Under the pieces are notes generated by a model. It made no database searches and was not told where the DNA came from. It worked only from the letters and a program-made list of their open reading frames with translations. A DNA stretch of 64,000 bases, taken from the NCBI RefSeq assembly GCF_003352005.1, contig NZ_CP024848.1, positions 2,799,001 through 2,863,000 of the forward strand. The letters run 5' to 3'. Positions 18,038 through 26,275 of this stretch are shown piece by piece. Position numbers and translations under genes: made by a program. The DNA comes from Oceanobacillus zhaokaii. Lineage in GTDB: Bacteria > Bacillota > Bacilli > Bacillales > Amphibacillaceae. How positions within the stretch are numbered: position 1 is the stretch's first letter; every line of letters starts with the position of its first letter.

Positions 18038-19455
18038 GCAAATCCTCCACGTTTATTCATCATCTTGATTGATTTAATGGCTTGTACCATCGCCTCTGTT
18101 TTGCCATCATGGAAAAAGATTACCTCACCAGTTGGGTCATCTGCACTTCTTCCAGCTCTGCCAGCAATTTGCACTAAGGCTGCTTCATCAAATACTACAT
18201 GCCCTGCATCTAGAATCGCTACATCTACAGAGGGAAAAGTTACACCCCTTTCCAAGATTGTGGTTGTAATTAAAACGTACAGCTCCTTCATTCGAAATTG
18301 GTTAACCTTCTCCGCTCGGTCTGAATCCTCAGCATGCACGAAAAGCAGTTTATTTTTAGTTGGTATGATTTGTTCTTTAAGGAGTTTATTAGCCAATGTA
18401 CCCTGTAATTGTTCAGCTAAACGAATGGTAGGAACAAAGATGAGTAATTGTCTGGAAGGGTTCTGACGCTTCCGGATCCAGTTAAGAAAGGCTGCAGGGG
18501 GATTATTATTTTTTAAATCCTTTTTTAATGAAAATACCATGTTCATTTTCGGTATTGGTAGGGGATGGCCATGGAATCGAATCGGTACAAATATATGGGC
18601 AAGCTTCTTATGATTTATTCTTGTCCGATGTTCCGCTCTTGGAGTTGCGGTTAGATAAAGTGTTGTACTTTGGTCTGCTTTCGCCCGATTCGCAGCAAAT
18701 GGCAACGATGGATCGGCATGAAAGGGAAAAGCATCAATTTCATCAATGATTAATAAATCGAATGCATCTTTAAACCTTAATAATTGGTGGGTCGTTGCGA
18801 TGATGAGCTGCGCGGTCGCCTCTTTCTCATCACTGCCGCCATATAAAGCTTGGACAGCTACATTTGCAAAAGCTTGTTGGATTCTTGGCTTAAGCTCCCG
18901 TACAACATCTGCTCTAGGTGTTGCAATACATATTCGTTTTCCAAGCTTTAATGCTTCGATAATCCCTGGAAAAAGCATTTCCGTTTTTCCCGATCCGCAA
19001 ACAGCCCAGCATAAGAGCTCTTTCTCCTGATTCTTGATCGCTATTTCGATTCGCATCGCTGCTTTTTGTTGGACAGCTGTAAGCTCGCCCTCCCAAGAAC
19101 TTGGTGTTACGTGCCGTGTCCAGATTGGACTCTTGCCATTCCATTCATAAAGTGGTTCACATTCAAGAACCCTTCCCATTTCAATGCACTTGCGACAATA
19201 AAGATGGGTATTCTTACATTGTTGGCATGGAATCGTTGCAAATAAACTCGGTTTCTGGTTTCCACACCGTATACATTGATGGACGAAGTTTCTCTTAGTA
19301 ATTGATTTCACTTGGATTAGTAATTTTGCTTTAAGTAATTGCTGGAGATTTTTATCCTGAAGCTGTATTTCCTTTCGTAAGAGGAGTTTTCCTGACAATA
19401 AAAAGGAGAGTTTATCTAGTTGAGCATTTTCAGGAAGTGGCTGATTGTTAAACAT
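18034..19455 (-). CDS. comFA: Competence DNA helicase/translocase ComFA
   Basis: 473 residues, superfamily 2 helicase that pulls transforming DNA into the cytoplasm. N-terminal four-Cys zinc motif (CIRCG, CQQC, CRKC), Walker A AVCGSGKTEM, DEAD-type LLIIDEID, SAT-like LTATPRA, and the helicase C motif QIAGRAGRSADD. Normal length. No ComK box was checked in detail upstream. Confidence 0.96.
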   Translation of the reverse strand: MFNNQPLPENAQLDKLSFLLSGKLLLRKEIQLQDKNLQQLLKAKLLIQVKSITKRNFVHQCIRCGNQKPSLFATIPCQQCKNTHLYCRKCIEMGRVLECEPLYEWNGKSPIWTRHVTPSSWEGELTAVQQKAAMRIEIAIKNQEKELLCWAVCGSGKTEMLFPGIIEALKLGKRICIATPRADVVRELKPRIQQAFANVAVQALYGGSDEKEATAQLIIATTHQLLRFKDAFDLLIIDEIDAFPFHADPSLPFAANRAKADQSTTLYLTATPRAEHRTRINHKKLAHIFVPIRFHGHPLPIPKMNMVFSLKKDLKNNNPPAAFLNWIRKRQNPSRQLLIFVPTIRLAEQLQGTLANKLLKEQIIPTKNKLLFVHAEDSDRAEKVNQFRMKELYVLITTTILERGVTFPSVDVAILDAGHVVFDEAALVQIAGRAGRSADDPTGEVIFFHDGKTEAMVQAIKSIKMMNKRGGFA

Positions 19456-19496
19456 TACTTCACTCCCATTCTATTTAGTAGGATTATTTCTTATTA

Positions 19497-19700
19497 TTTG
19501 TTGCTGTTTATATAAAGTGCAACTGACTTAGGATTAAATTAGGTTTCTGGCATGCCACTCCGGAAATACACTATCCGCGGGTGGCTGGTGAGCCTCATTG
19601 TGAAGAGAGCACTTCGTAGTCTCACCCAGGCCTTTCCTCCCGCAGGAGTTTCCGTGTATTTCCTCCGCTGGGATTGCGCGAAACCTATCTATCGATATAG
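19497..19700 (+). repeat. Modular palindromic repeat, copy A
   Basis: Core 19549-19676 between comFA and degV: left end CCGGAAATACAC, CTGGTGAGCC, a middle module GCACTTCGTAGTCTCACC, CCCGCAGGAGT, and right end GTGTATTTCCTCCGCTGG. The left flank TATATAAAGTGC also recurs in other copies. No coding frame of note. Confidence 0.85.
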
Positions 19701-19816
19701 AAGTCGAACTAAATTGTTGAGTATCAGAGATTTCCCATGGAAAGCGACTGTTTATTACTACAATAATAGTTGGTGCATACATCATCTGCAATGGATGGAT
19801 CCATATTATCGTTGTC

Positions 19817-20659
19817 CTACTTTTGGTACCAAACAACACCGAGTGCGCCTTCTCCTAAATGTGTGCCGATTACCGGGCCGAAATAGTTGATTGATGTCTC
19901 AGTTGAAGGGTATTTTTCTAAAAATGCATTACGTAAATTGATGGCGCCTTGTTTATTATTCGCGTGGATGAATGATACACGAAGCTCGTTTCCATTTGCA
20001 GCATCCTCCTCGAGCATGCCGATAATTCGATTTAGGGCTTTTTTCGTAGTGCGAATTTTTTCAAATGGAACAATTACTTTATCAACAAAATGGAGTATTG
20101 GCTTTACTTGCAACAAACTGCCCACAAGTGCTTGTGCACCATTGAGTCTGCCGCCTCGATGGAGATTGCTGAGATTCTCTACCATAAAATAGGCGCGCAT
20201 GCTCTGTTTCATTTCATCCAATCTTGCAAGAATCTCCTGAGGTGTTTTATTTTCATTCGCCATTTTCACCGCCTCAAGCACATAAAACCCTAATCCCATA
20301 CAACTAAGCTCAGAATCATAAGGATATACGTCGATGCCTTCCACCATGTTTCCGGCACTTGCTACAGCTTGGTATGTACCACTAATTCCGCTTGAAAGAT
20401 GCAAAGATATTACTGCATCATATTCTTTAGCAAGCTCCTCAAGTTTTGTCGTTATTAGCCCGATTGATGGCTGTGAAGTAGTTGGTAATTCTTTCACTTC
20501 TTTAATCTTTTGGTAAAATTCCTCGGAAGTAATGTCAATTTCTTCTTCATAGGATGTATCTTCAAATACAACACTTAATGGAACCATATGAATATTAAGT
20601 TCTTCCTTTATTTCTGATGGAAGATAGGCTGTACTATCTGTCATTACAGCAATTTTCAT
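19817..20659 (-). CDS. DegV/FakB family fatty-acid-binding protein
   Basis: 280 residues from ATG 20659 (MKIAVMTDSTAYLPSEI; AGGAGAG upstream). Two-domain EDD fold with TSQPSIG and HLSSGISGTYQ, residues that line the lipid carboxylate pocket. FakB homologues present fatty acids to the kinase FakA. It sits directly after degU, matching B. subtilis yviA; whether it takes part in DegU signalling is unknown. Confidence 0.9.
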   Translation of the reverse strand: MKIAVMTDSTAYLPSEIKEELNIHMVPLSVVFEDTSYEEEIDITSEEFYQKIKEVKELPTTSQPSIGLITTKLEELAKEYDAVISLHLSSGISGTYQAVASAGNMVEGIDVYPYDSELSCMGLGFYVLEAVKMANENKTPQEILARLDEMKQSMRAYFMVENLSNLHRGGRLNGAQALVGSLLQVKPILHFVDKVIVPFEKIRTTKKALNRIIGMLEEDAANGNELRVSFIHANNKQGAINLRNAFLEKYPSTETSINYFGPVIGTHLGEGALGVVWYQK

Positions 20660-20787
20660 CGAATTTCTTCTCTCCTCTACACACAAACTGCCCTACTATT
20701 TATTTATAAGGCAATATATTATTCGCTTATATTTTACATGATAATGTAGAAAAAAGCATTATAAGAATCAAAACTTACCTATCAAAA

Positions 20788-20824
20788 AAAATACCCTAAT
20801 AACAATTGTATCAGGGTATTTTTA
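20788..20824 (-). terminator. degU terminator
   Basis: 7-bp stem ATACCCT/AGGGTAT, minus strand followed by a run of eight T. Ends the degS-degU unit and separates it from degV. Confidence 0.85.
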
Positions 20825-20843
20825 TCAGAAATGGACCTGCGCT

Positions 20844-21536
20844 TTATATTACTTCCACCCAGCCTTTTTTTATTGCCGAGACTACTGCTTGCGTACGGTC
20901 ATTAACATTCATTTTTTGTAAAATATTACTTACGTGGTTTTTCACTGTTTTCTCACTTATATATAAGGTTTCTGCAACAGCACGGTTACTCTTGCCATCT
21001 GCAAGTAATTGCAGCACTTGGCATTCTCGCTTAGTAAGTAAGTGTAATGGCTTACGGTATTCAATACCATGGTCAATGTTCGTGATTGCACTTTCTTTCG
21101 CAAGGCGGCGATATTCTAGAACGAGATTATGTGTTACTTTCGGATGAAGATAAGAACCACCCTCACTCACTACTTTAATCGCTTCAATCAATGAATCAGA
21201 ATCCATTTCTTTTAAGAGATAACCTTGTGCACCTGTTTTAAGTGCATGTGTTACATAGCTTTCATCATCGTGAATGGACAAGATAATTACTTTTGTATTA
21301 GGGAAATATCGAACAAGATCTGCTGTTGCTTGCACGCCATTCATATTCGGCATATTGATATCCATAAGTACAACATCTGGATTATTCTCCTTCACCAATT
21401 TGGAAGCTTCTGTTCCATCTTCCCCTTCCGCAACTACATCAAAAGTCGGTTCAAACTCTAATATGCGTTTTACCCCTTCGCGAAATAATTTATGGTCATC
21501 AATTAATACAACACTAATACGTTTTTCTTCATTCAT
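20844..21536 (-). CDS. degU: Response regulator DegU
   Basis: 230 residues. NarL/FixJ type: receiver domain with Asp59 in [10 protein letters not shown] as phosphorylation site and a C-terminal LuxR helix-turn-helix ([25 protein letters not shown]). In Bacillus DegU controls exoenzymes, competence, motility and biofilm. Lies 116 bases after degS on the same strand. Confidence 0.97.
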   Translation of the reverse strand: MNEEKRISVVLIDDHKLFREGVKRILEFEPTFDVVAEGEDGTEASKLVKENNPDVVLMDINMPNMNGVQATADLVRYFPNTKVIILSIHDDESYVTHALKTGAQGYLLKEMDSDSLIEAIKVVSEGGSYLHPKVTHNLVLEYRRLAKESAITNIDHGIEYRKPLHLLTKRECQVLQLLADGKSNRAVAETLYISEKTVKNHVSNILQKMNVNDRTQAVVSAIKKGWVEVI

Positions 21537-21652
21537 TGTTCTATTCCTCCCTGGTCCATAGCAAAATATATTCTCTATTTAATATACAGTGATGAAGATT
21601 CTCTTCTTATAGTCAATTATCTATATACATTCGATTATCCCTATTATACACT

Positions 21653-22792
21653 TTATACGGCTTTATATGGAACTCGAATAATAATTGTCGTTCCTCTTCC
21701 GATTATGGAATCAATTGTTAGGCTGCCATCTAACATTTCTACACGTTCCTTCATGCCTATCAGTCCAAATGATTTTTCATTCTTTACTTTTGGATCAAAC
21801 CCTTTTCCATTGTCTTTAATTACCATTGTCAAGCTATTTTTGCGTATTTCAAATTTAACTTGAATCTCTCTTGCTTCTGCATGTTTAATCGCATTTTGAA
21901 CAGATTCTTGAACGAGTCGGAAAAAGGCAACTTCGTATTTTTGATTTAAACGTGTTTCTTCTCCAAGTACAGTAAAGTCAATTTTCATATTATTATAATC
22001 CGCAATGTTTGCAATATATTTCTTAATTGTAGGCACTAATCCGAGGTCATCAAGTGCCATTGGTCTTAAATCGTAAATAATTCTTCTTACTTCATATAGC
22101 GAAGAACGAATCATCTTTCGAACACTTCTTATTTCTGCTAATGCTTCCTCAACAGCACCTTGACGGTATGACCGCTCAACAAGCTCTGATCGAAGCAGGA
22201 TATTTGCGAGCATTTGCGCAGGACCATCATGGATTTCTCTTGAAATCTTGCGGCGCTCTTCTTCCTGTGCCTCAATAATTTTCAATCCAAAAGCTTGCTT
22301 TTCTTTAGCATTTTCAATCATTTCATTTACTTGTCTAAAATCATCCTGTAAATAAGTTAGGATAACAGAAACCTTACCTGCTAATCCTTCTGCTCTTTCA
22401 ATTGTCTTCGATAAATTAATGAGTCTTCTCTCTAAGTCATCACGTTTTTCTCGCAAAATTTGTTCTTCTTGACGAAGCATCGCTAACTTGGTTTGCATCC
22501 GATGCGTTTTTTCGTAAACATCACGAATCTGATCTTCTGAATATCGATCAAAGTATTTGCTCACTTCTGCTAACCGTTGTCTTGAATAATAGACTTTCTG
22601 TTCAAGCTGATCACCATTTTCAATGTGCTTTAGCACTTTTTCCTTCGTTTCTTTTAACTCTGTTACAAGCTGCTCATGTTCTGTGCGAGCTCCTTCACTT
22701 ATGTAGAATATCTCATCCTTACTATTTTCAACGACACCAATCATTTCGTCAATAACATGATCTAATGCTTTGTCACTAATCTTAACTGCCAT
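21653..22792 (-). CDS. degS: Cytoplasmic sensor histidine kinase DegS
   Basis: 379 residues, no membrane segment. N-terminal DegS sensor coiled coil, HisKA_3 with the phospho-acceptor in ISREIHDGPAQML, and an HATPase domain (DNGKGFDP, SFGLIGMKERVEMLDG). Phosphorylates DegU. Divergent from yvyE, as in B. subtilis. Confidence 0.97.
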   Translation of the reverse strand: MAVKISDKALDHVIDEMIGVVENSKDEIFYISEGARTEHEQLVTELKETKEKVLKHIENGDQLEQKVYYSRQRLAEVSKYFDRYSEDQIRDVYEKTHRMQTKLAMLRQEEQILREKRDDLERRLINLSKTIERAEGLAGKVSVILTYLQDDFRQVNEMIENAKEKQAFGLKIIEAQEEERRKISREIHDGPAQMLANILLRSELVERSYRQGAVEEALAEIRSVRKMIRSSLYEVRRIIYDLRPMALDDLGLVPTIKKYIANIADYNNMKIDFTVLGEETRLNQKYEVAFFRLVQESVQNAIKHAEAREIQVKFEIRKNSLTMVIKDNGKGFDPKVKNEKSFGLIGMKERVEMLDGSLTIDSIIGRGTTIIIRVPYKAV

Positions 22793-22961
22793 CGTATTCC
22801 ACCAACCTATGTTATAATTATACGTATACTTTATCTACTTTTGTAGGGTCTTTACCCTTTTTCTAGTAAATTCTACCCTTTTATTTAAAATGTTACTATC
22901 ATGATGAATAAATATTATTGTTTATCTATTCATCATGTTCGATTAGGAGGATAAAATCAAG

Positions 22962-23621
22962 ATGTTATCTACTTACTTTACAGTAAAAAAAGAAGGTAAC
23001 GATGAGCAGATGATTCGAAAATCACGTTTTATCGGCTATGTAAAACGTGTGGAAACAGAAGAAGCTGCAGTTAATTTCATACAAGAAATAAAGAAAAAGC
23101 ATCATGATGCGACCCATAATTGTTCAGCCTATATTATTGGAGAACATGATCAAATTCAAAAAGCGAATGATGATGGTGAGCCAAGTGGTACAGCTGGTGT
23201 ACCTATCTTAGAAGTATTGAAGAAACAGCAATTAAAGGATACCGCGGTTGTAGTAACTAGATATTTCGGTGGAATTAAGCTTGGAGCAGGGGGATTAATA
23301 CGCGCTTATGGCGGAACGACATCGATTGCAATTAAAACAACTGGGATAGTGAAACGGCAAAGAATGCAAGGCTTCTCTGTAACAGTAGATTACGGGCTTT
23401 TAGGAAAGCTGGAAAATGTATTGCGTAACTCCCATCATATCCTTGAGGATATCCATTATCTGGAAAATGTGGAATTTATTGTATTTGTTAAAGATGGTGA
23501 GGAACTGAGCTTCAAAGATTGGATTGTTGACCTTACAAATGACCAAGCATTAATTGAAGAAACAGAAGCAAAATATATTGAGATTGACGTTGAATCAACA
23601 GTAGAAGAAGAAATAGAGTAA
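22962..23621 (+). CDS. yvyE: YigZ/IMPACT family protein YvyE
   Basis: 219 residues with the IMPACT N-terminal domain signature (HDATHNCSAYIIG, DDGEPSGTAGVPILEVL, VVTRYFGGIKLGAGGLIRAYG) and a C-terminal DUF1949 ferredoxin-like domain. GGAGG precedes the ATG. Function is poorly defined; family members are linked to translation and amino acid starvation. Single gene closed by a strong terminator. Confidence 0.94.
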   Translation: MLSTYFTVKKEGNDEQMIRKSRFIGYVKRVETEEAAVNFIQEIKKKHHDATHNCSAYIIGEHDQIQKANDDGEPSGTAGVPILEVLKKQQLKDTAVVVTRYFGGIKLGAGGLIRAYGGTTSIAIKTTGIVKRQRMQGFSVTVDYGLLGKLENVLRNSHHILEDIHYLENVEFIVFVKDGEELSFKDWIVDLTNDQALIEETEAKYIEIDVESTVEEEIE

Positions 23622-23627
23622 ATGCAT

Positions 23628-23663
23628 AAGAAACCACATTTCAAATATAAAATGTGGTTTCTT
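23628..23663. terminator. Bidirectional terminator between yvyE and the 49-residue ORF
   Basis: Perfect 14-bp stem (AAGAAACCACATTT) with an 8-base loop, placed between the yvyE stop and the stop of the convergent small ORF at 23666. Confidence 0.9.
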
Positions 23664-23665
23664 CA

Positions 23666-23815
23666 TTAAGACTGTATATGACCTCTTAATACGTTATTTG
23701 TTGTAAGTTCTTTGATTAGCTTCTGTATTAGTTCGTCTGTAGATTGAATTTTATCGTTTTCTGTATCATCAATAACTTTTTTTAAAAGTCGTTTATATGC
23801 TTCCTGTTCCCCCAT
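23666..23815 (-). CDS. Small hypothetical protein, 49 residues
   Basis: ATG 23815 preceded by AAGGCGGG, stop TAA at 23666 just before a bidirectional terminator. The peptide is charged and helical (YKRLLKKVIDDTEND, STDELIQKLIKEL) with no Cys, signal peptide or known motif. I do not recognise it. What makes it credible is the promoter region: a TATAAT and a perfect Spo0A box with spacing like Spo0A-activated genes. Its neighbourhood next to sinR/sinI and degS/degU suggests a regulatory peptide, which is inference. Confidence 0.6.
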   Translation of the reverse strand: MGEQEAYKRLLKKVIDDTENDKIQSTDELIQKLIKELTTNNVLRGHIQS

Positions 23816-23839
23816 GTGTTTCCCGCCTTCATCATAGTT

Positions 23840-23877
23840 TACATCTGCTGTACAACCAGATAAGAAGAATTAAAACT
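23840..23877. promoter_or_regulatory. Leader hairpin of the 49-residue ORF
   Basis: A 10-bp stem, CAGATAAGAA/TTCTTATCTG, lies in the untranslated leader between the -10 element and the start codon. No T run follows, so it would act on mRNA stability or translation, if at all. Confidence 0.45.
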
Positions 23878-23893
23878 TTCTTATCTGAGAAAG

Positions 23894-23937
23894 ATTATAG
23901 CACGAAATGATAAATGGTGGTGTCGAAATTTATCGAA
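23894..23937 (-). promoter_or_regulatory. Candidate Spo0A-activated promoter
   Basis: On the minus strand the order is TTCGATA (23937-23931, one mismatch), TTCGACA (23927-23921, perfect 0A box complement), 21 bases, then TATAAT (23899-23894). No TTGACA is present. Boxes at the -35 position with a long spacer resemble SigA promoters activated by Spo0A~P such as spoIIG. Confidence 0.5.
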
Positions 23938-23997
23938 ACTACCAGATTATAAAATATAAATCACATTCTATTAAAACTTTCGTCTAACTACCTCACT

Positions 23998-24498
23998 TTA
24001 TGTCGTTTTCTTCACTTTTTTCATTTTCCACCATCGAATGATAGCAATAAGAAGGATGGCAAGAATTGCGCCAATACTGTCAATCACTACATCTCCAATA
24101 TATGGTGTACGATTTGGTGTAAAGCCTTGATGAATTTCATCTAAGATAGCATATGCTGCTGACAACAAAAATGAAAGTATCATTCGTTTATAGAACATCA
24201 TTCCACTTGTTTTAGATATTGCAAGATAAACAAAACATAATAAAAGGAAAAACACCGTAACATGTGCACCTTTACGAATAAAGAACTCAATAAACCCCTC
24301 TACGCCAAGTGAATCAACACTTACAACACTATTATGATAGGTAAAGCTTATCCACCCAAGAGCCGGTTCTAAAAAGGAAAAATCAAAGAAATTTCCTAAT
24401 AATGGTTTAATGTCCTGATTTTCATAAGGAGTGCCAGAGGAATAAAAAATGACACCCATCCAACTTAAAGGCAATAGCCAGTACCAAAATTTTCGCAT
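23998..24498 (-). CDS. VanZ family membrane protein
   Basis: 166 residues with four predicted membrane helices and the VanZ-family segments KGAHVTVFFLL and DEIHQGFTPNRTPYIGDVVID. VanZ proteins are small integral membrane proteins, one of which raises teicoplanin resistance; most members have no assigned role. Starts MRKFWYWLLPLSWMGVIFYSS. Single gene. Confidence 0.88.
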   Translation of the reverse strand: MRKFWYWLLPLSWMGVIFYSSGTPYENQDIKPLLGNFFDFSFLEPALGWISFTYHNSVVSVDSLGVEGFIEFFIRKGAHVTVFFLLLCFVYLAISKTSGMMFYKRMILSFLLSAAYAILDEIHQGFTPNRTPYIGDVVIDSIGAILAILLIAIIRWWKMKKVKKTT

Positions 24499-24620
24499 CT
24501 TGCACCTAACTTTTTTATAAAATTATATAGTAAATCTCCATCAGGAATAGTATAGCGACATTTACAGAAATGTATAGATTAGAATGTAAAACATTCGACG
24601 AATTCCGATTTCCATACATA

Positions 24621-24651
24621 AAAAAACCGCTGAACATCAAACTCCAACGGT
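24621..24651 (-). terminator. sinR terminator
   Basis: Stem ACCGTTG/CAGCGGT (one G-U pair) followed on the minus strand by TTTTTTAT, 19 bases after the sinR stop. Confidence 0.8.
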
Positions 24652-24669
24652 CCCTTTAAAACTCACTAT

Positions 24670-25002
24670 TCATAAACTTTCATGTTTTTTTCGCCATTTG
24701 TTGAATTCTAAGTACTCTTTAAACTGCTCTTTAGTAACTCCAGATTCCATTGCATCTTTGACGATTTTTAACCATTCATCATCTAGTTCTGCCGGATCTG
24801 TGGGACTATTATCATTAATTAAGTCATTTACAGATACACCTAAGACACTGCTAATCTTCTCGATAAACTGGATCGATGGATTTGATTGAAGGTTTCGTTC
24901 AATGGAACTTAAATATGATTTTGCTACACCTGCACGCTCGGCAAGTTCTGATATAGATAGTTTTTTATCCTGACGTAATTTTTTGATTTTTTCACCTATC
25001 AA
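24670..25002 (-). CDS. sinR: Biofilm master repressor SinR
   Basis: 110 residues, same length as B. subtilis SinR and alike throughout: xenobiotic-response helix-turn-helix (ISELAERAGVAKSYLSSIERNLQSNPSIQF, in pieces) and the C-terminal tetramerisation/SinI-like helices (LDDEWLKIVKDAMESG, TKEQFKEYLEFNKW). In B. subtilis it represses matrix genes and is titrated by SinI. Downstream of sinI, encoded at 25088-25210. Confidence 0.95.
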   Translation of the reverse strand: MIGEKIKKLRQDKKLSISELAERAGVAKSYLSSIERNLQSNPSIQFIEKISSVLGVSVNDLINDNSPTDPAELDDEWLKIVKDAMESGVTKEQFKEYLEFNKWRKKHESL

Positions 25003-25087
25003 ATCGTCTCACCCACTCTCTTTGCGAATTATACCATAAAACAAGTGGGTATTCTAAAAATAACATTGGCTAGCTGTAATATCACGG

Positions 25088-25210
25088 TTATTCCCTGACA
25101 TCGTTGAGAAAGAGGCGGATTTCTTCAATGGTTATTCCTAACACTTTTGCTTCTTTAATAAGTGTAATCCATTCGTAATCTAACACAATATCTTCTATTG
25201 TATTCACCAC
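25088..25210 (-). CDS. sinI: Anti-repressor SinI, 40 residues
   Basis: GTG start at 25210, 7 bases after GGGGG; stop TAA at 25088. The peptide carries the SinI core LDYEWITLIKEAKVLG followed by ITIEEIRLFL, matching both B. subtilis SinI and the C-terminal helices of the SinR encoded 86 bases downstream. SinI binds SinR and breaks up its tetramer. It is shorter than B. subtilis SinI (57 residues), lacking the C-terminal tail. The non-ATG start and short length make it easy to miss. Confidence 0.88.
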   Translation of the reverse strand: MVNTIEDIVLDYEWITLIKEAKVLGITIEEIRLFLNDVRE

Positions 25211-25400
25211 ATTTTATCCCCCAATTATTATTCAGACAATCCAGCCATCTTAGCCTTTAGCTTTAGATCTGTGATTTTGCGTCCCAATTTTTCAAATGGT
25301 TTGCCTTTAACTGATGAATTCTTATTTAAGTAAGACTATTATACTATAATTACCAGGTCTAATGACTGACTAGTTTTGTCGCATATTAACTAGTTTTGTA
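25211..25400 (-). promoter_or_regulatory. sinI upstream region with -10 element and direct repeats
   Basis: A TATAAT stands at 25343-25338, about 130 bases upstream of sinI, without a good -35. Further upstream ACTAGTTTTGT occurs twice exactly 20 bp apart (25369-25379 and 25389-25399), and the first overlaps TGTCGCA (25377-25383), one mismatch from a Spo0A box. This fits the known Spo0A~P control of sinI in B. subtilis; binding is inference. Confidence 0.5.
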
Positions 25401-25556
25401 AATCTACCGGTAACATTTATATAAAAGGTTATTATTGATTTATAATTTTAGAGGAAATTGGGAAATCGTAATCTCTCCAATAATTCGTGAAAACGGCACA
25501 GCACTAAAATCAGCATTTTAATAGTATTTTCTAACGGACGTTTGCCCTTTAAAACC
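25401..25556. other. Intergenic, no feature
   Basis: A/T-rich stretch between the sinI control region and the secreted-protein pseudogene. No convincing frame, hairpin or promoter seen. Confidence 0.5.
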
Positions 25557-25927
25557 TTACTCGCCTAAGAGTTTTGTTAGGTATTCCTCAACCTCTTTAT
25601 CTACTTCCTGTTCAATCGCTTCTGTTGCCACCGTTAATCGAGACTGGTAATAAGCACGATAGTTCTCCAAAACTTCTTCAGCGTTATTAAACGCAAGAGA
25701 GCCTATATAGATGCTATTTGATTTTCAATGTTCATTAATACGGATATATGTGAATGAGCCAAAATCTTTCATTAACTCGATGATGCAATCATCTGTTGTA
25801 TTATTAACTTCTGCTTGCTCTTCCATAAAGCTTTTTTCATACAAGCTAGGAAGGTCCCAGCATTTGCAAAAGTGCACGTCGTCCCGATTAAAAGGGAGAC
25901 TGCGATTACTTTCGTTTTTTTAAGCAT
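25557..25927 (-). pseudogene. Remnant of a small secreted protein
   Basis: ATG 25927 after AGGGAG begins a normal signal peptide (MLKKTKVIAVSLLIGTT). The frame is then broken: the continuation (SLYEKSFMEEQAEVNNTTDD) lies in another frame, a TGA interrupts it after RINEH, and the same frame resumes (SLAFNNAEEVLENYRAYYQ) to TAA at 25557. The 371-bp span is not a multiple of three. At least one frameshift and one nonsense change make it non-functional. The family is not recognised; an acidic secreted protein beside a sortase suggests a surface or matrix factor. Confidence 0.8.
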
Positions 25928-26275
25928 TCACTCCCTTCAAAGCTAGGACTTCTATGTATATCCAGGAATCCTAGACAAACACTCAATCCTTCTCTCTTTC
26001 GTTTTTTTCTACATCGTTCTTATTAACTATAAATTTATTCTTTATAATGAACAATACAAATAAAGTATAGTCTTTTTTTCCTAGAAATGGAAACTTTAAA
26101 AACAGCCATTTTTTCTATATTAAGAACGTTTTTCTTTATAATTTACTTATTTTCTCCAATTATCTAATAATTACATATATTATTAGATTTTATAGAGAAC
26201 AAAGTAGTCTTAGCTTTAATATTCTAAAAAAGTACGTTTATACTAAAGCTAATACTTTTCGCGAAGGTGTTTTCT
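25928..26275. promoter_or_regulatory. Divergent control region between two pseudogenes
   Basis: No gene. Contains a 9-bp inverted repeat TCTAATAAT/ATTATTAGA (26163-26187), a second TTAGCTTTA/TAAAGCTAA (about 26210-26252), and a perfect match to the B. subtilis SinR operator half-site (AGAGAAC, 26194-26200, complement of GTTCTCT). Two GTTCTTA-like sites near 26013 and 26121 have one mismatch. Confidence 0.45.

Noticed and set aside
19534-19890. Overlapping frames of about 100 codons across repeat copy A
   Set aside because: They arise from the palindromic repeat and the 3-prime end of degV; frames are not kept in other repeat copies.
25229-25333. Open Lys-rich frame in the sinI leader (contains KGKPFEKLGRKITDLKLKAK)
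   Set aside because: No ATG, GTG or TTG near its beginning and no ribosome site; treated as untranslated leader, though a remnant cannot be excluded.
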